NCBI GenBank assembly: GCA_947034885.2
Contig: OX344749.2
Coordinates: 29,899,501-29,963,500, forward strand
Direction of reading: 5' to 3'
Length of the DNA: 64,000 nt
Source: Thuidium tamariscinum
Taxonomy: Eukaryota > Streptophyta > Bryopsida > Hypnales > Thuidiaceae
Below the pieces are notes generated by a model, which had not been told where the DNA came from, ran no database searches, and was given only the letters and a program-made list of their open reading frames with translations. Positions within the stretch are counted from its first letter, which is position 1. Each line of letters begins with the position of its first letter. Positions 23,055 through 33,477 of the stretch are shown piece after piece. The position numbers were made by a program, and so were the translations under genes.

Positions 23055-23380
23055 TTTTTGGACAAATGGTGATGTGGCCTTCCTTTCAAGAAGGTTTTAA
23101 GTTGACTTGTTCCTTAACTTAGGAGGCTTTAATTGAATAAGGCCTATTTTGAATATATAATTTTGAATATATAATTTTGAATATGTAATTTTTGTATGCA
23201 ATTTTGGCTTTACATGACAGATGAAATGAGGTTTTAGAAGCATGTTGGCAATCGTATAGAGGGCTATTATTTCTATCTGTCATTTTTTGTCACATTTACC
23301 CTCATTTTTTTCTATAGGCTTGAAGTTGCCCATTTATTTTTGAGGAAATTGGGCATTTAATTGCCTAAAAAAGAACCTTG
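23055..23380 (+). repeat. Dispersed repeat G, copy 1
   Basis: About 325 bp, repeated in the same orientation at 25,803-26,117. Shared blocks include GGACAAATGGTGATGTGGCC, CTTTCAAGAAGGTTTTAA and GGGCATTTAATTGCCTAAAA. Copy 1 has an extra iteration of TTTTGAATATATAA. Type unknown; it could be the edges of a larger duplicated or mobile unit. Confidence 0.75.
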
Positions 23381-23483
23381 CCTCAAAGTGAGCCTATGAG
23401 CCTAAAAGATTATATTCCTATGGTATAAGTGTTTATAATATATGATATTTTCTATGATTATAGTGCATCTATAATATAGATAA

Positions 23484-24114
23484 GGATCATTGTAAGAAAC
23501 ATCAGTACTATTTGACGTTGTTTCTTGTTGTAACTTTTGAATCCTAAGTCCTAAGAATATTCAAAATTCAAAGTGAATTTTGATAATTTGTCACAATTTG
23601 CAGTTTAGGGATTTTCACTACATCAGGAATACCCAAATTTAATGATTTAGAGCTGAAAGTATCATGGTTTGTTTGGACAATAGGATATGTGCCTACCAAA
23701 AGGCATCTAAAAATCTATTATTCTATGACCTCTACATGAGTGCAAACACCACTCTTATGTGTACAATTTATGAATATCAAAGATGGTTCTAAGATCATTC
23801 ATTTGGTGGGATCTCATCACTATCAACTCTTTCCAAATGGACAATTTTTAATTTATTTTTCTAAAAAATTCTATTTTTTACAAATTAAAATGTGAAAGTA
23901 CCAATTTTCATGAGATTTTGCATTTTTTCTAATTCACCTACTTCAAGAATTTTTTTATGCTTTTCCTTCCTAGAATTCCTCTCTTTTCAAAGGTGTATAT
24001 ATGAAACATATTTTTTACTTTTCTTAAAAAAAATTCTAATTTTAAAGTACTCCAAAAAAAAGAGTACTATACCAAAATGCTACAAAAAACACACGGTGTC
24101 TCTTGCAATGACCC
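23484..24114. mobile_element. Family D element, copy D3 (631 bp)
   Basis: Ends GGATCATTGTAAGAAACATC and GGTGTCTCTTGCAATGACCC. The interior shares long tracts with D1, such as CTCTACATGAGTGCAAA and GATGGTTCTAAGAT. Flanks are ATAA and TAAA, not an exact duplication. No transposase frame. Confidence 0.75.
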
Positions 24115-24489
24115 TAAATTTATATTATAGGTGCTTTATACTATAAATACCTTCTAAAATTGAAAGATATCTATTTATATATACTCAAACACTCAAAACT
24201 CACATGCTCATATACTAGGACCAGTAGACCACTAACTTCCACATTTATAATTATAATTATAATTTTATATATATATATATATATAAAAATACTAGTATAG
24301 ACTCGTTGCAATGCAAAATTAGACTTTTGAGAATGAGGACTAGATAGTTGATTGATTGATTGAATGATAGGATGAAACATTTTGTGACCATATTTGTAAC
24401 AATGGATTGTGACAAAGGATTATGACACTTTGTACTTAATATCTATACCTTAAGACAAGTTGTTTGTTTTATTTTGTTTTGTTTGTCAC
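24115..24489. other. AT-rich DNA with (AT)n microsatellite
   Basis: Contains TAATTATAATTATAA followed by a run of alternating TA at about 24,264-24,285. No gene is seen. Confidence 0.5.
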
Positions 24490-25210
24490 GTTGAGATCTC
24501 CTGGTTTGTGCATCCTTGGTCACATGCTTGGTACCATCAAAAAGCTCTTGGCGAGGAGGGGTGTACGGACTTTGGTTCATGGCATTCCAATCTAATGAAG
24601 GAAAGTTATGGATTTATGAATTATTTTTTATTCTAAAAAATTAGAAAATTACTTTCACTTAAATTTTGATGGTGGCAATGGCACATGGCACACTAATCTA
24701 TACATTAAGGAAGCTTGGTATATTCTCTTTTGTTATGTTTTGTTTATCACATTGAGATCTTCTAGACCATGCGTCCCCTGGTTGCATACTTGGTACCGTT
24801 GGAAAGCTCTCGGTGAAGAAAGGTGCATGGGCTTTGTTTCATGGCATCATGACCTACAATGTGAAAGTTATAGATTTTTGAGTTATTTTTGGTTTAAGAA
24901 AATATTTTGTTCTTTGAGATCTCTCGGACTGTGCATCCCTTGGTCACATGCTTGGTATCGTCGGAAAGCCCTTAGCAAGGAGGGGTGCACAAGCTTTGTT
25001 GTGTGGTGTTTTGGCCTACAGTGTGATAGTTATGGATTTTTGAGTTATTTTTGGTTCTAAAAAAATAGAAAATTACTTCTACTTTGATTTTGGTTGCATT
25101 CCTGGTATCATTGGAAAGCCCTTAGTGAGGAAGGGTGCACGGGCTTTGTTTTGTGGTGTTTGGACCTATGGTTTGAGAGTTGTTGAATTTTAAGGTTTTG
25201 ATGCATTCAA
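24490..25210 (+). repeat. Imperfect tandem repeats, about four units of 150-260 bp
   Basis: A unit containing CATGCTTGGTACC/TATC...GGAAAGCTCT...GAGGGGTGCA...GGCTTTGTT...TTATGGATTTTTGAGTTATTTTTGG occurs near 24,530, 24,790, 24,955 and 25,100. A frame at 24,740-25,060 translates two units into a repeated peptide, but this follows from the DNA repetition and shows no known domain. An inverted related unit lies at about 62,450-62,560. Confidence 0.75.
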
Positions 25211-25802
25211 AAATTAGGAAATTATTACTTTACTTTTATTTTGGTTGTGGCAAAGGCACAAGGCACACTAGTAATAGATTAATACCTCCAAATCCAACCC
25301 TTTGAGAAAACAACAAGTTGATAAAGTATCTCTAAAAATTAGAATAACTTTCATCCAAGGAGTGATGAGAAAGAAAAGTGAGTGGTCTTGATTAGTCAAT
25401 CTATCGTTCATTTTCCAAAAATAGCAAAATTGGAGGCCAAAGCGGTGTTCTTTTTTCTAGCGGTTTGGTGCAAAATTGTACCAAATTTTTTGGTCTTGCA
25501 ACTAAGCCCATAGAAAATAAACAATAAAAATTTGGATGAAAAAGCCAATAAACTTCAAATTAAAAAAAAATATTGGATGAAATTGCCAAATAATGGATGA
25601 AAATAGAATGATAGATATATATTATGTGCTAATATGATATTTTCTATCCACATAGTGGATGAATGTTGAGATTTGTAGCTCCACAATAAATGACGTATCG
25701 CCACTTTGGCACTTCATAAGAAATGAAAAAAAACCTAGTGGATCGGAACACTTCAAAGGTTAACTTAAGTTAACTTAGTAGTTGCCTAGGTTTTTTTGTT
25801 CT
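25211..25802. other. Intergenic DNA
   Basis: No gene or termini are recognised between the tandem repeats and repeat G copy 2. Confidence 0.4.
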
Positions 25803-26117
25803 TTTTTTTGGACAAATGGTGATGTGGCCTTCCTTTCAAGAAGGTTTTAAATTGATTGGCTCCTTAACTTAGGGGGCTTTAATTGAAGGAGGCCAAATTT
25901 TGAGTATACAATTTTGAATATGTAATTTTTGTATGCAATTTTGGCTTTGCATGATAAATGACATGAGGTTTCACAAGCATGTTGGCAATGATAAAGAGGG
26001 CTATTATTTCTATCTGGCATTTTTTTCACATTTACCCCCATTTTTTTCTACAAGCTTGAAGTTGCCCCTTTTCGTTTTGAGAAAATTGGGCATTTAATTG
26101 CCTAAAAAACAACCCTG
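25803..26117 (+). repeat. Dispersed repeat G, copy 2
   Basis: Direct copy of 23,055-23,380, clearly related over its length. The two copies are about 2.7 kb apart in the same orientation and bracket D3 and the tandem array, so they could be ends of one larger composite or independent insertions. Confidence 0.75.
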
Positions 26118-26322
26118 TAGCCGCCTGGCGTTGTTTGCGTCTGCTGGCCTTCCGGAAGTTGAGCATCTAGACAGCCAGACCAGCTGGATAAGCGGTTAAC
26201 TTACTCCATGTCCACAGCGGGAACTTGGGAAGCTTTCTCACCAATGATAAGTTATAGCGTGCATTGGACATAGAAGTCAATTGTGGCACGATCTGACTAG
26301 GTTCAGTTGCCATGCAGCTTAA

Positions 26323-27048
26323 CCCTTAAAGGACGGACCTATAACCACTGGTTGGAAGCCCCCTTGCTGGTCACTCAATTTGATATTGTTCATGAACCAA
26401 TCAAGTGTGAAATTTTTATTTTTTATTTTTCAGAGATGGAAGTACATGTCTTCTGCACTTCACAGAAATTTCAGATTTTTTTGAGGAAAATTGATTTTTA
26501 TGAGATTTTTTGAAGAGAAAATAAAGGAAAAATCATAGAAAATAGAAAATAATCTCAAAAAATCAGAAAATTTCAGGATGTGTGTAAATTGTTGTGAGAA
26601 ACATCATGGTGTAAACTCAACTTCCGTGTACACCTATTTATAGGTTGCAGTGGACATTAAAGATGCAGCCAAAATTCAAATTGCAATAAAATATTCAATT
26701 TTATAAATTTTTCCAAAATTCCAATTGGAGTAGAAACTAGAAGAAAAGACCTTCATTTCATTAGTTGGGTTCAAACTCAAAAAATGTCATTTTCAAAAAG
26801 AATTTTCAGATTCAGTCAATTTCTCAAAATACACTAAAATGGCAAATTTTGCCATCCGTTTTCTCTAATTACTTCTCAACTACATGAAAACAAATAGTAG
26901 TTAGACTAAAAACTCAATTGGAGACTCTTTACAACTGAAGGTGAAAGGTCATTAAAAAAAAGTGGATGAAAAAACTACTGTTCACGTCCTCTGTTGCCCC
27001 TGTGAAGTCATCCGAAGGCCACAAAATGGTGCCGGTGTTGCTTAGGGA
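26323..27048. mobile_element. Family B TTAA element, copy B1 (726 bp)
   Basis: Bounded by TTAA at 26319-26322 and 27049-27052. It starts CCCTTAAAGGACGGACCTATA and ends GTGTTGCTTAGGGA. The terminal inverted repeats are short and imperfect. It is the same length as B3 (36,820-37,545), which lies inverted. No transposase frame. Its right TTAA is shared with B2. Confidence 0.8.
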
Positions 27049-27052
27049 TTAA

Positions 27053-27731
27053 CCCTTAAACCCCGGACCTATAACCACTATTTTCAGCCCCTGCGCCAAT
27101 ACACAGTTGGCTGCCATTTTGGGCCTGAATATGTACGGAAAAAAATTTGTATTTCTTTTTCAGAGATGAAGTTACAGCTCTTCTGTATCATACTTCCCCA
27201 AAATTTTAGATCTTTTTGAAGAAAATTGATTTTTCCTGAGAATTGTTGAAGAAAAAGTGAAGAAAAATCATATCGAATGGAAAATTATCTCAAAAAATCA
27301 GAGAATTTCACTATGTGTACATTTCAACAGTAAACATCATGGTGTAAACTCAATGTCCATGTCATTCTATAATCACAATCCAAAAGACATTGAAAATACA
27401 TCCAAAGTTCAAATTGTAATAAAATATTCAACGGTATGATTTTTTTCAAAATTCCAATTGGAGAAGAAACTAGAATAGATGACCTTCATTTTGTTAATTG
27501 GACTCAAACTCAAAAAATAGTATATTTTGTAATCCATTTTTTTTCCTAATTTCTTATTCATGTGAAGAGAAAACACTCGCAAGACTACAAAATGAATTAG
27601 GTACTCTTCATAAATAATCTTTTGTGAAAGGTCATGCAACAAGAAATGGATGAAAAATTGCTAGCAATCTCCATGAACACTGTTGTTAAGTCATCCAAGA
27701 GCCACGAAATGGTGTCGCTAGTGCTCTAAGG
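27053..27731. mobile_element. Family B TTAA element, copy B2 (679 bp)
   Basis: Begins CCCTTAAACCCCGGACCTATA directly after the TTAA that ends B1, and ends GTGCTCTAAGG followed by TTAA at 27732-27735. Same orientation as B1 with internal deletions. The shared TTAA suggests that one element inserted at the target duplication of the other. Confidence 0.78.
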
Positions 27732-27735
27732 TTAA

Positions 27736-28079
27736 AGGAAATAAAAATCCGTTCTAGTAATTGGATGTCGGATCCAAATAATCAACCTTTTTTTTAGTTT
27801 TTGAGAATTCAATGCCAAGACGGCAATCACTTAAAATTTGGTGAAGCATTGTACATCTCCATTCATCTGTCTTTTTTACTGAAATACACTTTTCAGTCAC
27901 ATCGATGCACCTTTTCATCCAAATTTGGCAATTTCATCTATATCTTGAATAGGAATGAAGAAATTCTGGTGAAAAAAGATTACTGTTATCTGGCGAAAAA
28001 TAAACATTTATTCTGAAAATGGTGGAATCTGGCACCAAAAAGCCCCCAAAACAAGGGCTGGTCATAATTGCTTGCGTAC
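27736..28079. other. Possible promoter region upstream of a disrupted gene
   Basis: Non-repetitive, AT-rich, followed by GC-richer DNA from about 28,080. It may be the upstream region of the gene split by the copia insertion. No core promoter is claimed. Confidence 0.3.
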
Positions 28080-28404
28080 TATATACGTATGTACGTCGAC
28101 TACCTGCTCACCTCGGTCCGCCTCGCACACATTCCATTCGCATCAGTTTCTCCCACCCAAGAGTTGATCGATCGCGGGGCCATGCACACATCGATCTCTC
28201 GCATTCGGATTGCCTTCGATCGCTTGGTCTTCACCCTCAAGCTCACCCGCATCCTCGATCGGTACGTCTTTCACCGCCTCGATAGATCTTCTCGATCGCT
28301 TGCTGGAGCTCGTGGCGCACGCCTGCCTGAACATCATATCGCACTAAGCAGAACACTCTGCTCGATCAAAACAACCGTTGTAACGGAGGTGACCGTCGAA
28401 GTGC
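28080..28404 (+). other. Probable 5' exon or leader disrupted by copia
   Basis: A GC-richer island in AT-rich DNA, open in one plus frame from 28,068 into the copia element (last host residues EVTVEVQN). The wording includes SRIRIAFDRLVFTLKLTRIL, but no family is recognised and other frames are also fairly open, so coding status is uncertain. The copia element interrupts it after the AAAAC at 28405-28409. The sequence resumes at 33,638 and has a candidate donor (GAG followed by GTACAC) near 33,744. Confidence 0.35.
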
Positions 28405-28409
28405 AAAAC

Positions 28410-28564
28410 TATTAACTAGTAACCTAGTTATCTAGATTAGTAAATTAGTAATCAAGGGATATGACCCTTGAGATAATCAAAAGGCATAAGCCTTATATAT
28501 TACTCTTGTATCTTTCTCTTTACATAATATATTTTACACAATTTAGCATCATGCTTCTTTAACA
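28410..28564 (+). repeat. Copia 5' LTR (155 bp)
   Basis: Starts TATTAACTAGTAACC and ends CTTCTTTAACA. TTATATATTACTC near 28,491 is a likely TATA box. The internal GGGATATGACCCTTGAG forms a small palindrome-like block. Confidence 0.93.
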
Positions 28565-28576
28565 TGGTATCAGAGC
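28565..28576 (+). other. Copia primer-binding site (initiator tRNA-Met)
   Basis: TGGTATCAGAGC immediately follows the 5' LTR. It is complementary to the 3' end of plant initiator methionine tRNA, the usual primer of plant copia elements. Confidence 0.93.
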
Positions 28577-28592
28577 GAGATTGCATCACATA

Positions 28593-28835
28593 AGAATGTG
28601 TCTCCCTCCGAAATCCTTCATAGGTTTAGAAATTGAACCTTTGCATTTAGATGAAGAAAATGAAGAAAATATAGAAAATATTTCTTCACCTCATAATGCT
28701 ATTAGTGATGAAGAGTTTTTTGAATTTATGAATTACTTAATGCTAGTAATGCAAGAAGAAGAAGAATTAGCTCAAAGAATAAGTGATTTAAGTGAAGAGA
28801 ATGAAATACATCAAATACTTAATAACCTTGAGTGA
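28593..28835 (+). CDS. Small acidic ORF in copia leader
   Basis: An open frame of about 80 codons lies between the primer-binding site and gag, starting around MCLPPKS and ending ILNNLE. It is strongly acidic (runs such as DEENEEN and QEEEEL) and rich in leucine, suggesting helix or coiled-coil. No known domain is recognised. Copia leaders usually lack such a frame. It could be a captured host fragment or a translated upstream frame. It is open and fairly long for this AT-rich DNA, but function is unknown. Confidence 0.4.
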   Translation, partial: RMCLPPKSFIGLEIEPLHLDEENEENIENISSPHNAISDEEFFEFMNYLMLVMQEEEELAQRISDLSEENEIHQILNNLE

Positions 28836-28915
28836 AAATGATGCATAATTTTTAAAAGTAGGTGATATTTTTGTAAAAATCCTTTATTTCATTCTATACA
28901 AACGTATAGAACATC

Positions 28916-29006
28916 ATGGCATCCTTATCTATTGATGTGCGCCAAATCAATCAATTTGATGGTGCGAATTTTCATACATGGAATATAATACATATATATT
29001 TGAATT
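28916..29006 (+). pseudogene. Vestigial second gag start in copia leader
   Basis: A short frame starting at an ATG near 28,916 reads MASLSIDVRQINQFDGANFH then TWNIIHIYLN and stops. The FDGxNFxxW pattern is typical of the first residues of copia gag proteins. The intact gag begins about 150 bp downstream with a different N-terminus (LNTTNYNSWSVKM). This looks like a remnant of another copia lineage joined to this leader, or a decayed duplicate start. Confidence 0.4.
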
Positions 29007-29067
29007 AAATGGACCAACGTCCATACCATAGTTGAAAAATACTTGTCCAACGACAATAATTTTTACT

Positions 29068-32000
29068 ATGGCTAATTCCACATCTATGAATCCCTCCTCC
29101 AAATCATATTTGGTGGAGAAACTAAATACTACTAATTACAATTCTTGGAGTGTCAAAATGGAATTAATGTTAATCTTAAATGATTTTTTTTCGATTGTGG
29201 ATGGAACTGAAATTGACCCTGGAGCTGCCACTCCTGAAGCTACTGCAGCTCAAATCCTATGGAAACAAAAAGATTCTAAAGCGCGTGCTACAATAATGCT
29301 ACATTGTGGTGAAAAACAATTTACTACGGTTAAAACATTGAAAACTTCAAAAGCAGTTTGGGATAGATTGAAGGAAACATATCAGCAAACTGATATTGCT
29401 ACCCAGGTCACGGCACAAAAGAAATTGTCCCAATTAATTATGCATGAAGATACTCCTGTTACTGAATTTATTGAAGAATTTCAAGGCATTCTAGATGAAA
29501 TATGTGTTTCAGGACTTGTCATCCCTGAAGAACAACAATACGTGTATTTATTAGGAGCTTTACCTCCATCTTGGCGACCATTTGTATCGTCTCAAGGTAC
29601 TATTCAAAATAAAACAATATCTAATTTAATTGCTAGAATTTTAGAAGAAGCCGCTATGCGGAATTATGAAGATTCTAAACAATCTTCAATAACTCATACT
29701 AAACCTGGAGCATTTTTTGTACGAAATGGTCAAAACAAACAAACCACTTGGAAACCAAAGAATTATTCAAATAATTTTCAAAATAATTCAAAATACAAAA
29801 GTGGAAATTTTTCAAAATTTACACGTAATCCACAAATTAATAATAAATTTAATTATTCAAAACCTGTAATTTGTCACAATTGTGGCAAACCCGGGCACAT
29901 TCGACCTAATTGTCGTAAATTAGCCCAAAATAAAGTAGGTAATACCTTTAAGCCTCTGAATAATCAAGCTAATCTTACCTCTACTGAACATTCTTCTAAA
30001 AACTCTACACAATCGGACACAATACAATGGTTTATGGCCACTATCCAAGACCATTCTCTTGATTCTCATACCTGGTACCTAGACTCAGGTGCAACCCAAC
30101 ACATGACCCCCATAAAAGAATACTTTATACAATATACAATACTAAACCCCCCCTTAAAAGTGTATTCTTGCGACGATCAAGTCCATGAGGCTATTGGTCA
30201 AGGAACTGTACAAATCCATCTTAATAATGGAGAAACGACTACAGTTCATGATGTCTTACATATTCCAGCCTTAGCCAAAAGTTTGATTTCGGTTTGTAAA
30301 GCCACTCTTCAATGTCAAAGCATTGAATTTTTCCACAATTATGCTGTTATAAAACATAAAAATAATAATGATGCCATAATTGAAATGCGCTTCAACCAAA
30401 TAAATAATCTATACCCTCTTGCCAGTGACGCTTTAATTAAAAATTCTAATTCAATGGCTCTAACTAAGCCTTCTAATAATGACACTATGAAATGGCACCA
30501 TCGACTTGGCCATTTAAATATTTTTTCTTTACAAGAAATGCAAAAGCGACATATGGTTAAAGGAGTATATATAGATTTTTTTACGCTATCCTTTTGTGAA
30601 GGTTGCATGTTAGGCAAACAACGAAGATTACCTCTTCCTAAAAGTAAATTATTTTATACTTCTAATATTTTAGAACTTATACATTCGGACGTATGCGGCC
30701 CTATGCAAACCCAATCCATTGGTGGTTATTTTTATTTTTCCACCTTCATTGATGATTATTCCCGCTTTACAGCAGTGTATTTTCTAAAACATAAGTCCGA
30801 AATTTTTTCAAAATTTAAAATCTACAAGGCCCTGGTTGAAAATCAAACTAATCAAACTATTAAAATTTTACGTTCGGACAATGGCGGTGAGTACAAATCT
30901 CTTGCTTTTATAAATTTTTGTACAGAACATGGCATAGCCCGCCAATTTACAAATCCTTACACCCCTGAACAAAATGGTGTTTCTGAACGAAAAAACCGTA
31001 CTCTTGTTGAGTCAGCTCGATGTATGTTACAAACCGCTAATCTACCCAATTCTTTTTGGGCTGATGCTGTTGCCACTGCATGTCACATTCAAAATCGTTC
31101 TTTTACATCAACACTTGGAAATAAAACCCCTATAACCATATGGAATGGTATTGTCCCTGATCTTAGTTATTTCAGAATATTTGGTTCACCTGCATATGCC
31201 CATGTGCCTGATGAACTCCGTAAAAAATTGCATCCCAAAAGCCGTAAAGGCATATTTGTTGGATATGGTGAACAAGAAGGAATTAAGGGGTATATATTAT
31301 ATGATAAAAATCAAAGAAAATATTTTACAAGCCGGAATGTTACATTTAATGAAGAAAGTATTCTTCCTAATCCTCAAAGTACAATAAGTACAGATCCCTC
31401 ATCTATTTCAAATAATACATCACTATTGTATAAAGAAAATATTCCTAAAGATCCTGCTCATGATTATGTTGAGATCTTTTATGATGATACTCAACAAATT
31501 AAACCAACACCAACACAGGTTCAACTACCTATACCTGAACCGACTACTTATGATTTACCACCTGACCCATTTGAGCAAGACACACAATCTATTTCAACGA
31601 ATGCTCCTCCAAATTTAGAGGATGATACCCCTAATAGTGAGTTACAAAGAAGAAAAATATTTTCAGATCTATTAACTGCATCAGAAATCCCACTTCCAGA
31701 CAATGATGATTTTGATGAAGCGACATCAAATCTATCACCCCTTAACAATAAACGTCCTGTTAGAAAAACCAAAGGTACATTGCCTGCCAAATATAGTGAT
31801 TATGTATTATATGTTAAATATTTGGAAAATTATCCATCCCTGTTACCGGATCCTGATACACCGGCTACTATACAAGAAGCCCTTAATAGTCTTGATGCTC
31901 AAAAATGGAAAGAAGCCATGGACGATGAATACAATTCATTAATAAAAAATAATACATGGATATTGACTGACTTACCCCCAGGACGATCCGTTGTTAGTTG

Positions 32001-33327
32001 TAAGTGGATTTTAAAGAAAAAGTATAATGCTCACGGTATAATTACTCGATACAAAGCTAGATTAGTTGCTCGTGGTTTTTCCCAAGAAAAAGGAATTGAC
32101 TATAATGAAACTTTTTCACCAGTGGTTAAAATTACCTCACTAAGAATCTTACTAGCATTAGCAGCAATATTTGATCTACATGTCCATCAAATGGATGTTA
32201 AAACTGCATTTCTTTATGGTCTAATCCTTGAAGAAATATTTATGGCACAACCAGAGGGTTATGTTAATCCCAACTTTAAAAATAAAGTTTGTAAACTTTT
32301 AAAGTCACTCTATGGTTTGAAACAATCAGCACGAATGTGGTATAAACGCATTGATGAATATCTTATCACAAATGGATTTATTAGGGGCGTTGTAGACCCC
32401 AACATTTATATAAAAAGGGAACTTGTTCACCAAAACTTTGTTATTTTGGCTTTATATGTCGATAATTGTATAATTATAAGTAATGATTTAAATTTCCTAA
32501 ATCATACAAAACAAACCCTTGCTACAGGTTTTGAAATGACGGATGATGGCCCTATAGAAGAGGGAGATGGATGTTTAGGTATGGTTGTTAATAGAAATAG
32601 AAAAGATAAAAGTCTTTCTATCTCTCAAAACCCATATCTTACAAATTTACTTAAGAGATTCAATATGACAGATTGTAAATCAGTATCTACACCTTTAGAA
32701 ACAGGAATTAAATTAACAACAGCAATGAGTCCTCAAGAACCTCAAGATATAGAAACAATGAAATCAATACCGTATTCTACTGCTATTGGGAGTCTTATAT
32801 ATGCTATGACAACTACTCGGCTAGATTTAGCATATGCAAATAGCCAAGTTAGTAAATTCATGGCCAATCCTGGTTCAATACATTGGTCTTCTGTCAAACG
32901 TATTATGAGATATATCAAAGGAACCTTAGATTTTAAGCTAACGTATAAATACGGAAATGAAAATTCCAAGTACCATCATCAAATTCAAGGTTGGTCTGAC
33001 TCAGACTGGGCCAGTGATATAGATTCTAGAAAGTCTACATCAGGTTATGTTTTCACTTTAGGTGGTGGCCCAATTTCATGGCATAGTCGTCGGCAAGCAA
33101 CTGTTGCTTTGTCTTCTACTGAGGCTGAGTACATTGCATGTGCATTGGCCGCAAAAGAAGCTATGTGGCTTAAACAATTTATGAAAGAAATTGGATTTAG
33201 TCAATTGGGACCTTTACCTATATATTGTGACAACCAGTCTTGCATAGCTTTGACGAAAAATCCAAGACAACATCAAAATTCTAAACACATAGAAATAAGA
33301 CATCACTATTTGCGTGAAAAAAGTTGA
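29068..33327 (+). CDS. Copia gag-pol polyprotein (C-terminally frameshifted)
   Basis: ATG at 29068 opens a frame of about 1,419 codons. Domains in order: gag (LNTTNYNSWSVKM), zinc knuckle CHNCGKPGHIRPNC, protease WYLDSGATQHM, GAG-pre-integrase with WHHRLGHLN, integrase with HSDVCGPM, SDNGGEY and SERKNR (D, D, E present), reverse transcriptase with QMDVKTAFL and YVDN, and RNase H with SDSDWASD, LSSTEAEY and DNQSCIAL. YVDN replaces the normal YVDD, losing the second catalytic aspartate. A six-A run at 33317-33322 puts the frame out, giving a stop at 33327. The expected last 40 or so residues, including ADILTKAL, remain readable in another frame up to 33,445. The copy is therefore unlikely to be autonomous. 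Confidence 0.95.
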   Translation: MANSTSMNPSSKSYLVEKLNTTNYNSWSVKMELMLILNDFFSIVDGTEIDPGAATPEATAAQILWKQKDSKARATIMLHCGEKQFTTVKTLKTSKAVWDRLKETYQQTDIATQVTAQKKLSQLIMHEDTPVTEFIEEFQGILDEICVSGLVIPEEQQYVYLLGALPPSWRPFVSSQGTIQNKTISNLIARILEEAAMRNYEDSKQSSITHTKPGAFFVRNGQNKQTTWKPKNYSNNFQNNSKYKSGNFSKFTRNPQINNKFNYSKPVICHNCGKPGHIRPNCRKLAQNKVGNTFKPLNNQANLTSTEHSSKNSTQSDTIQWFMATIQDHSLDSHTWYLDSGATQHMTPIKEYFIQYTILNPPLKVYSCDDQVHEAIGQGTVQIHLNNGETTTVHDVLHIPALAKSLISVCKATLQCQSIEFFHNYAVIKHKNNNDAIIEMRFNQINNLYPLASDALIKNSNSMALTKPSNNDTMKWHHRLGHLNIFSLQEMQKRHMVKGVYIDFFTLSFCEGCMLGKQRRLPLPKSKLFYTSNILELIHSDVCGPMQTQSIGGYFYFSTFIDDYSRFTAVYFLKHKSEIFSKFKIYKALVENQTNQTIKILRSDNGGEYKSLAFINFCTEHGIARQFTNPYTPEQNGVSERKNRTLVESARCMLQTANLPNSFWADAVATACHIQNRSFTSTLGNKTPITIWNGIVPDLSYFRIFGSPAYAHVPDELRKKLHPKSRKGIFVGYGEQEGIKGYILYDKNQRKYFTSRNVTFNEESILPNPQSTISTDPSSISNNTSLLYKENIPKDPAHDYVEIFYDDTQQIKPTPTQVQLPIPEPTTYDLPPDPFEQDTQSISTNAPPNLEDDTPNSELQRRKIFSDLLTASEIPLPDNDDFDEATSNLSPLNNKRPVRKTKGTLPAKYSDYVLYVKYLENYPSLLPDPDTPATIQEALNSLDAQKWKEAMDDEYNSLIKNNTWILTDLPPGRSVVSCKWILKKKYNAHGIITRYKARLVARGFSQEKGIDYNETFSPVVKITSLRILLALAAIFDLHVHQMDVKTAFLYGLILEEIFMAQPEGYVNPNFKNKVCKLLKSLYGLKQSARMWYKRIDEYLITNGFIRGVVDPNIYIKRELVHQNFVILALYVDNCIIISNDLNFLNHTKQTLATGFEMTDDGPIEEGDGCLGMVVNRNRKDKSLSISQNPYLTNLLKRFNMTDCKSVSTPLETGIKLTTAMSPQEPQDIETMKSIPYSTAIGSLIYAMTTTRLDLAYANSQVSKFMANPGSIHWSSVKRIMRYIKGTLDFKLTYKYGNENSKYHHQIQGWSDSDWASDIDSRKSTSGYVFTLGGGPISWHSRRQATVALSSTEAEYIACALAAKEAMWLKQFMKEIGFSQLGPLPIYCDNQSCIALTKNPRQHQNSKHIEIRHHYLREKS

Positions 33328-33468
33328 ACATGGTGATATTGAATTATTATTTTGTCCAACTGAAGAAATGATTGCAGATATATTAACAAAGGCTTTATCA
33401 AAATTCAAGCATCAAAAATGTTTAGAGTTATTGGACATTAAGTAAAATTTATAATCTAGATATAGGTT

Positions 33469-33477
33469 AAGGGAGGG
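33469..33477 (+). other. Copia polypurine tract
   Basis: AAGGGAGGG lies immediately before the 3' LTR and would prime plus-strand synthesis. Confidence 0.85.

Noticed and set aside
24740-25060. 106-codon frame with an internally repeated peptide
   Set aside because: It results from the underlying DNA tandem repeat. It has no domain and the units differ in length elsewhere.
26118-26200. Possible tRNA-like segment
   Set aside because: No cloverleaf with T-arm GTTCRA and acceptor pairing could be drawn.
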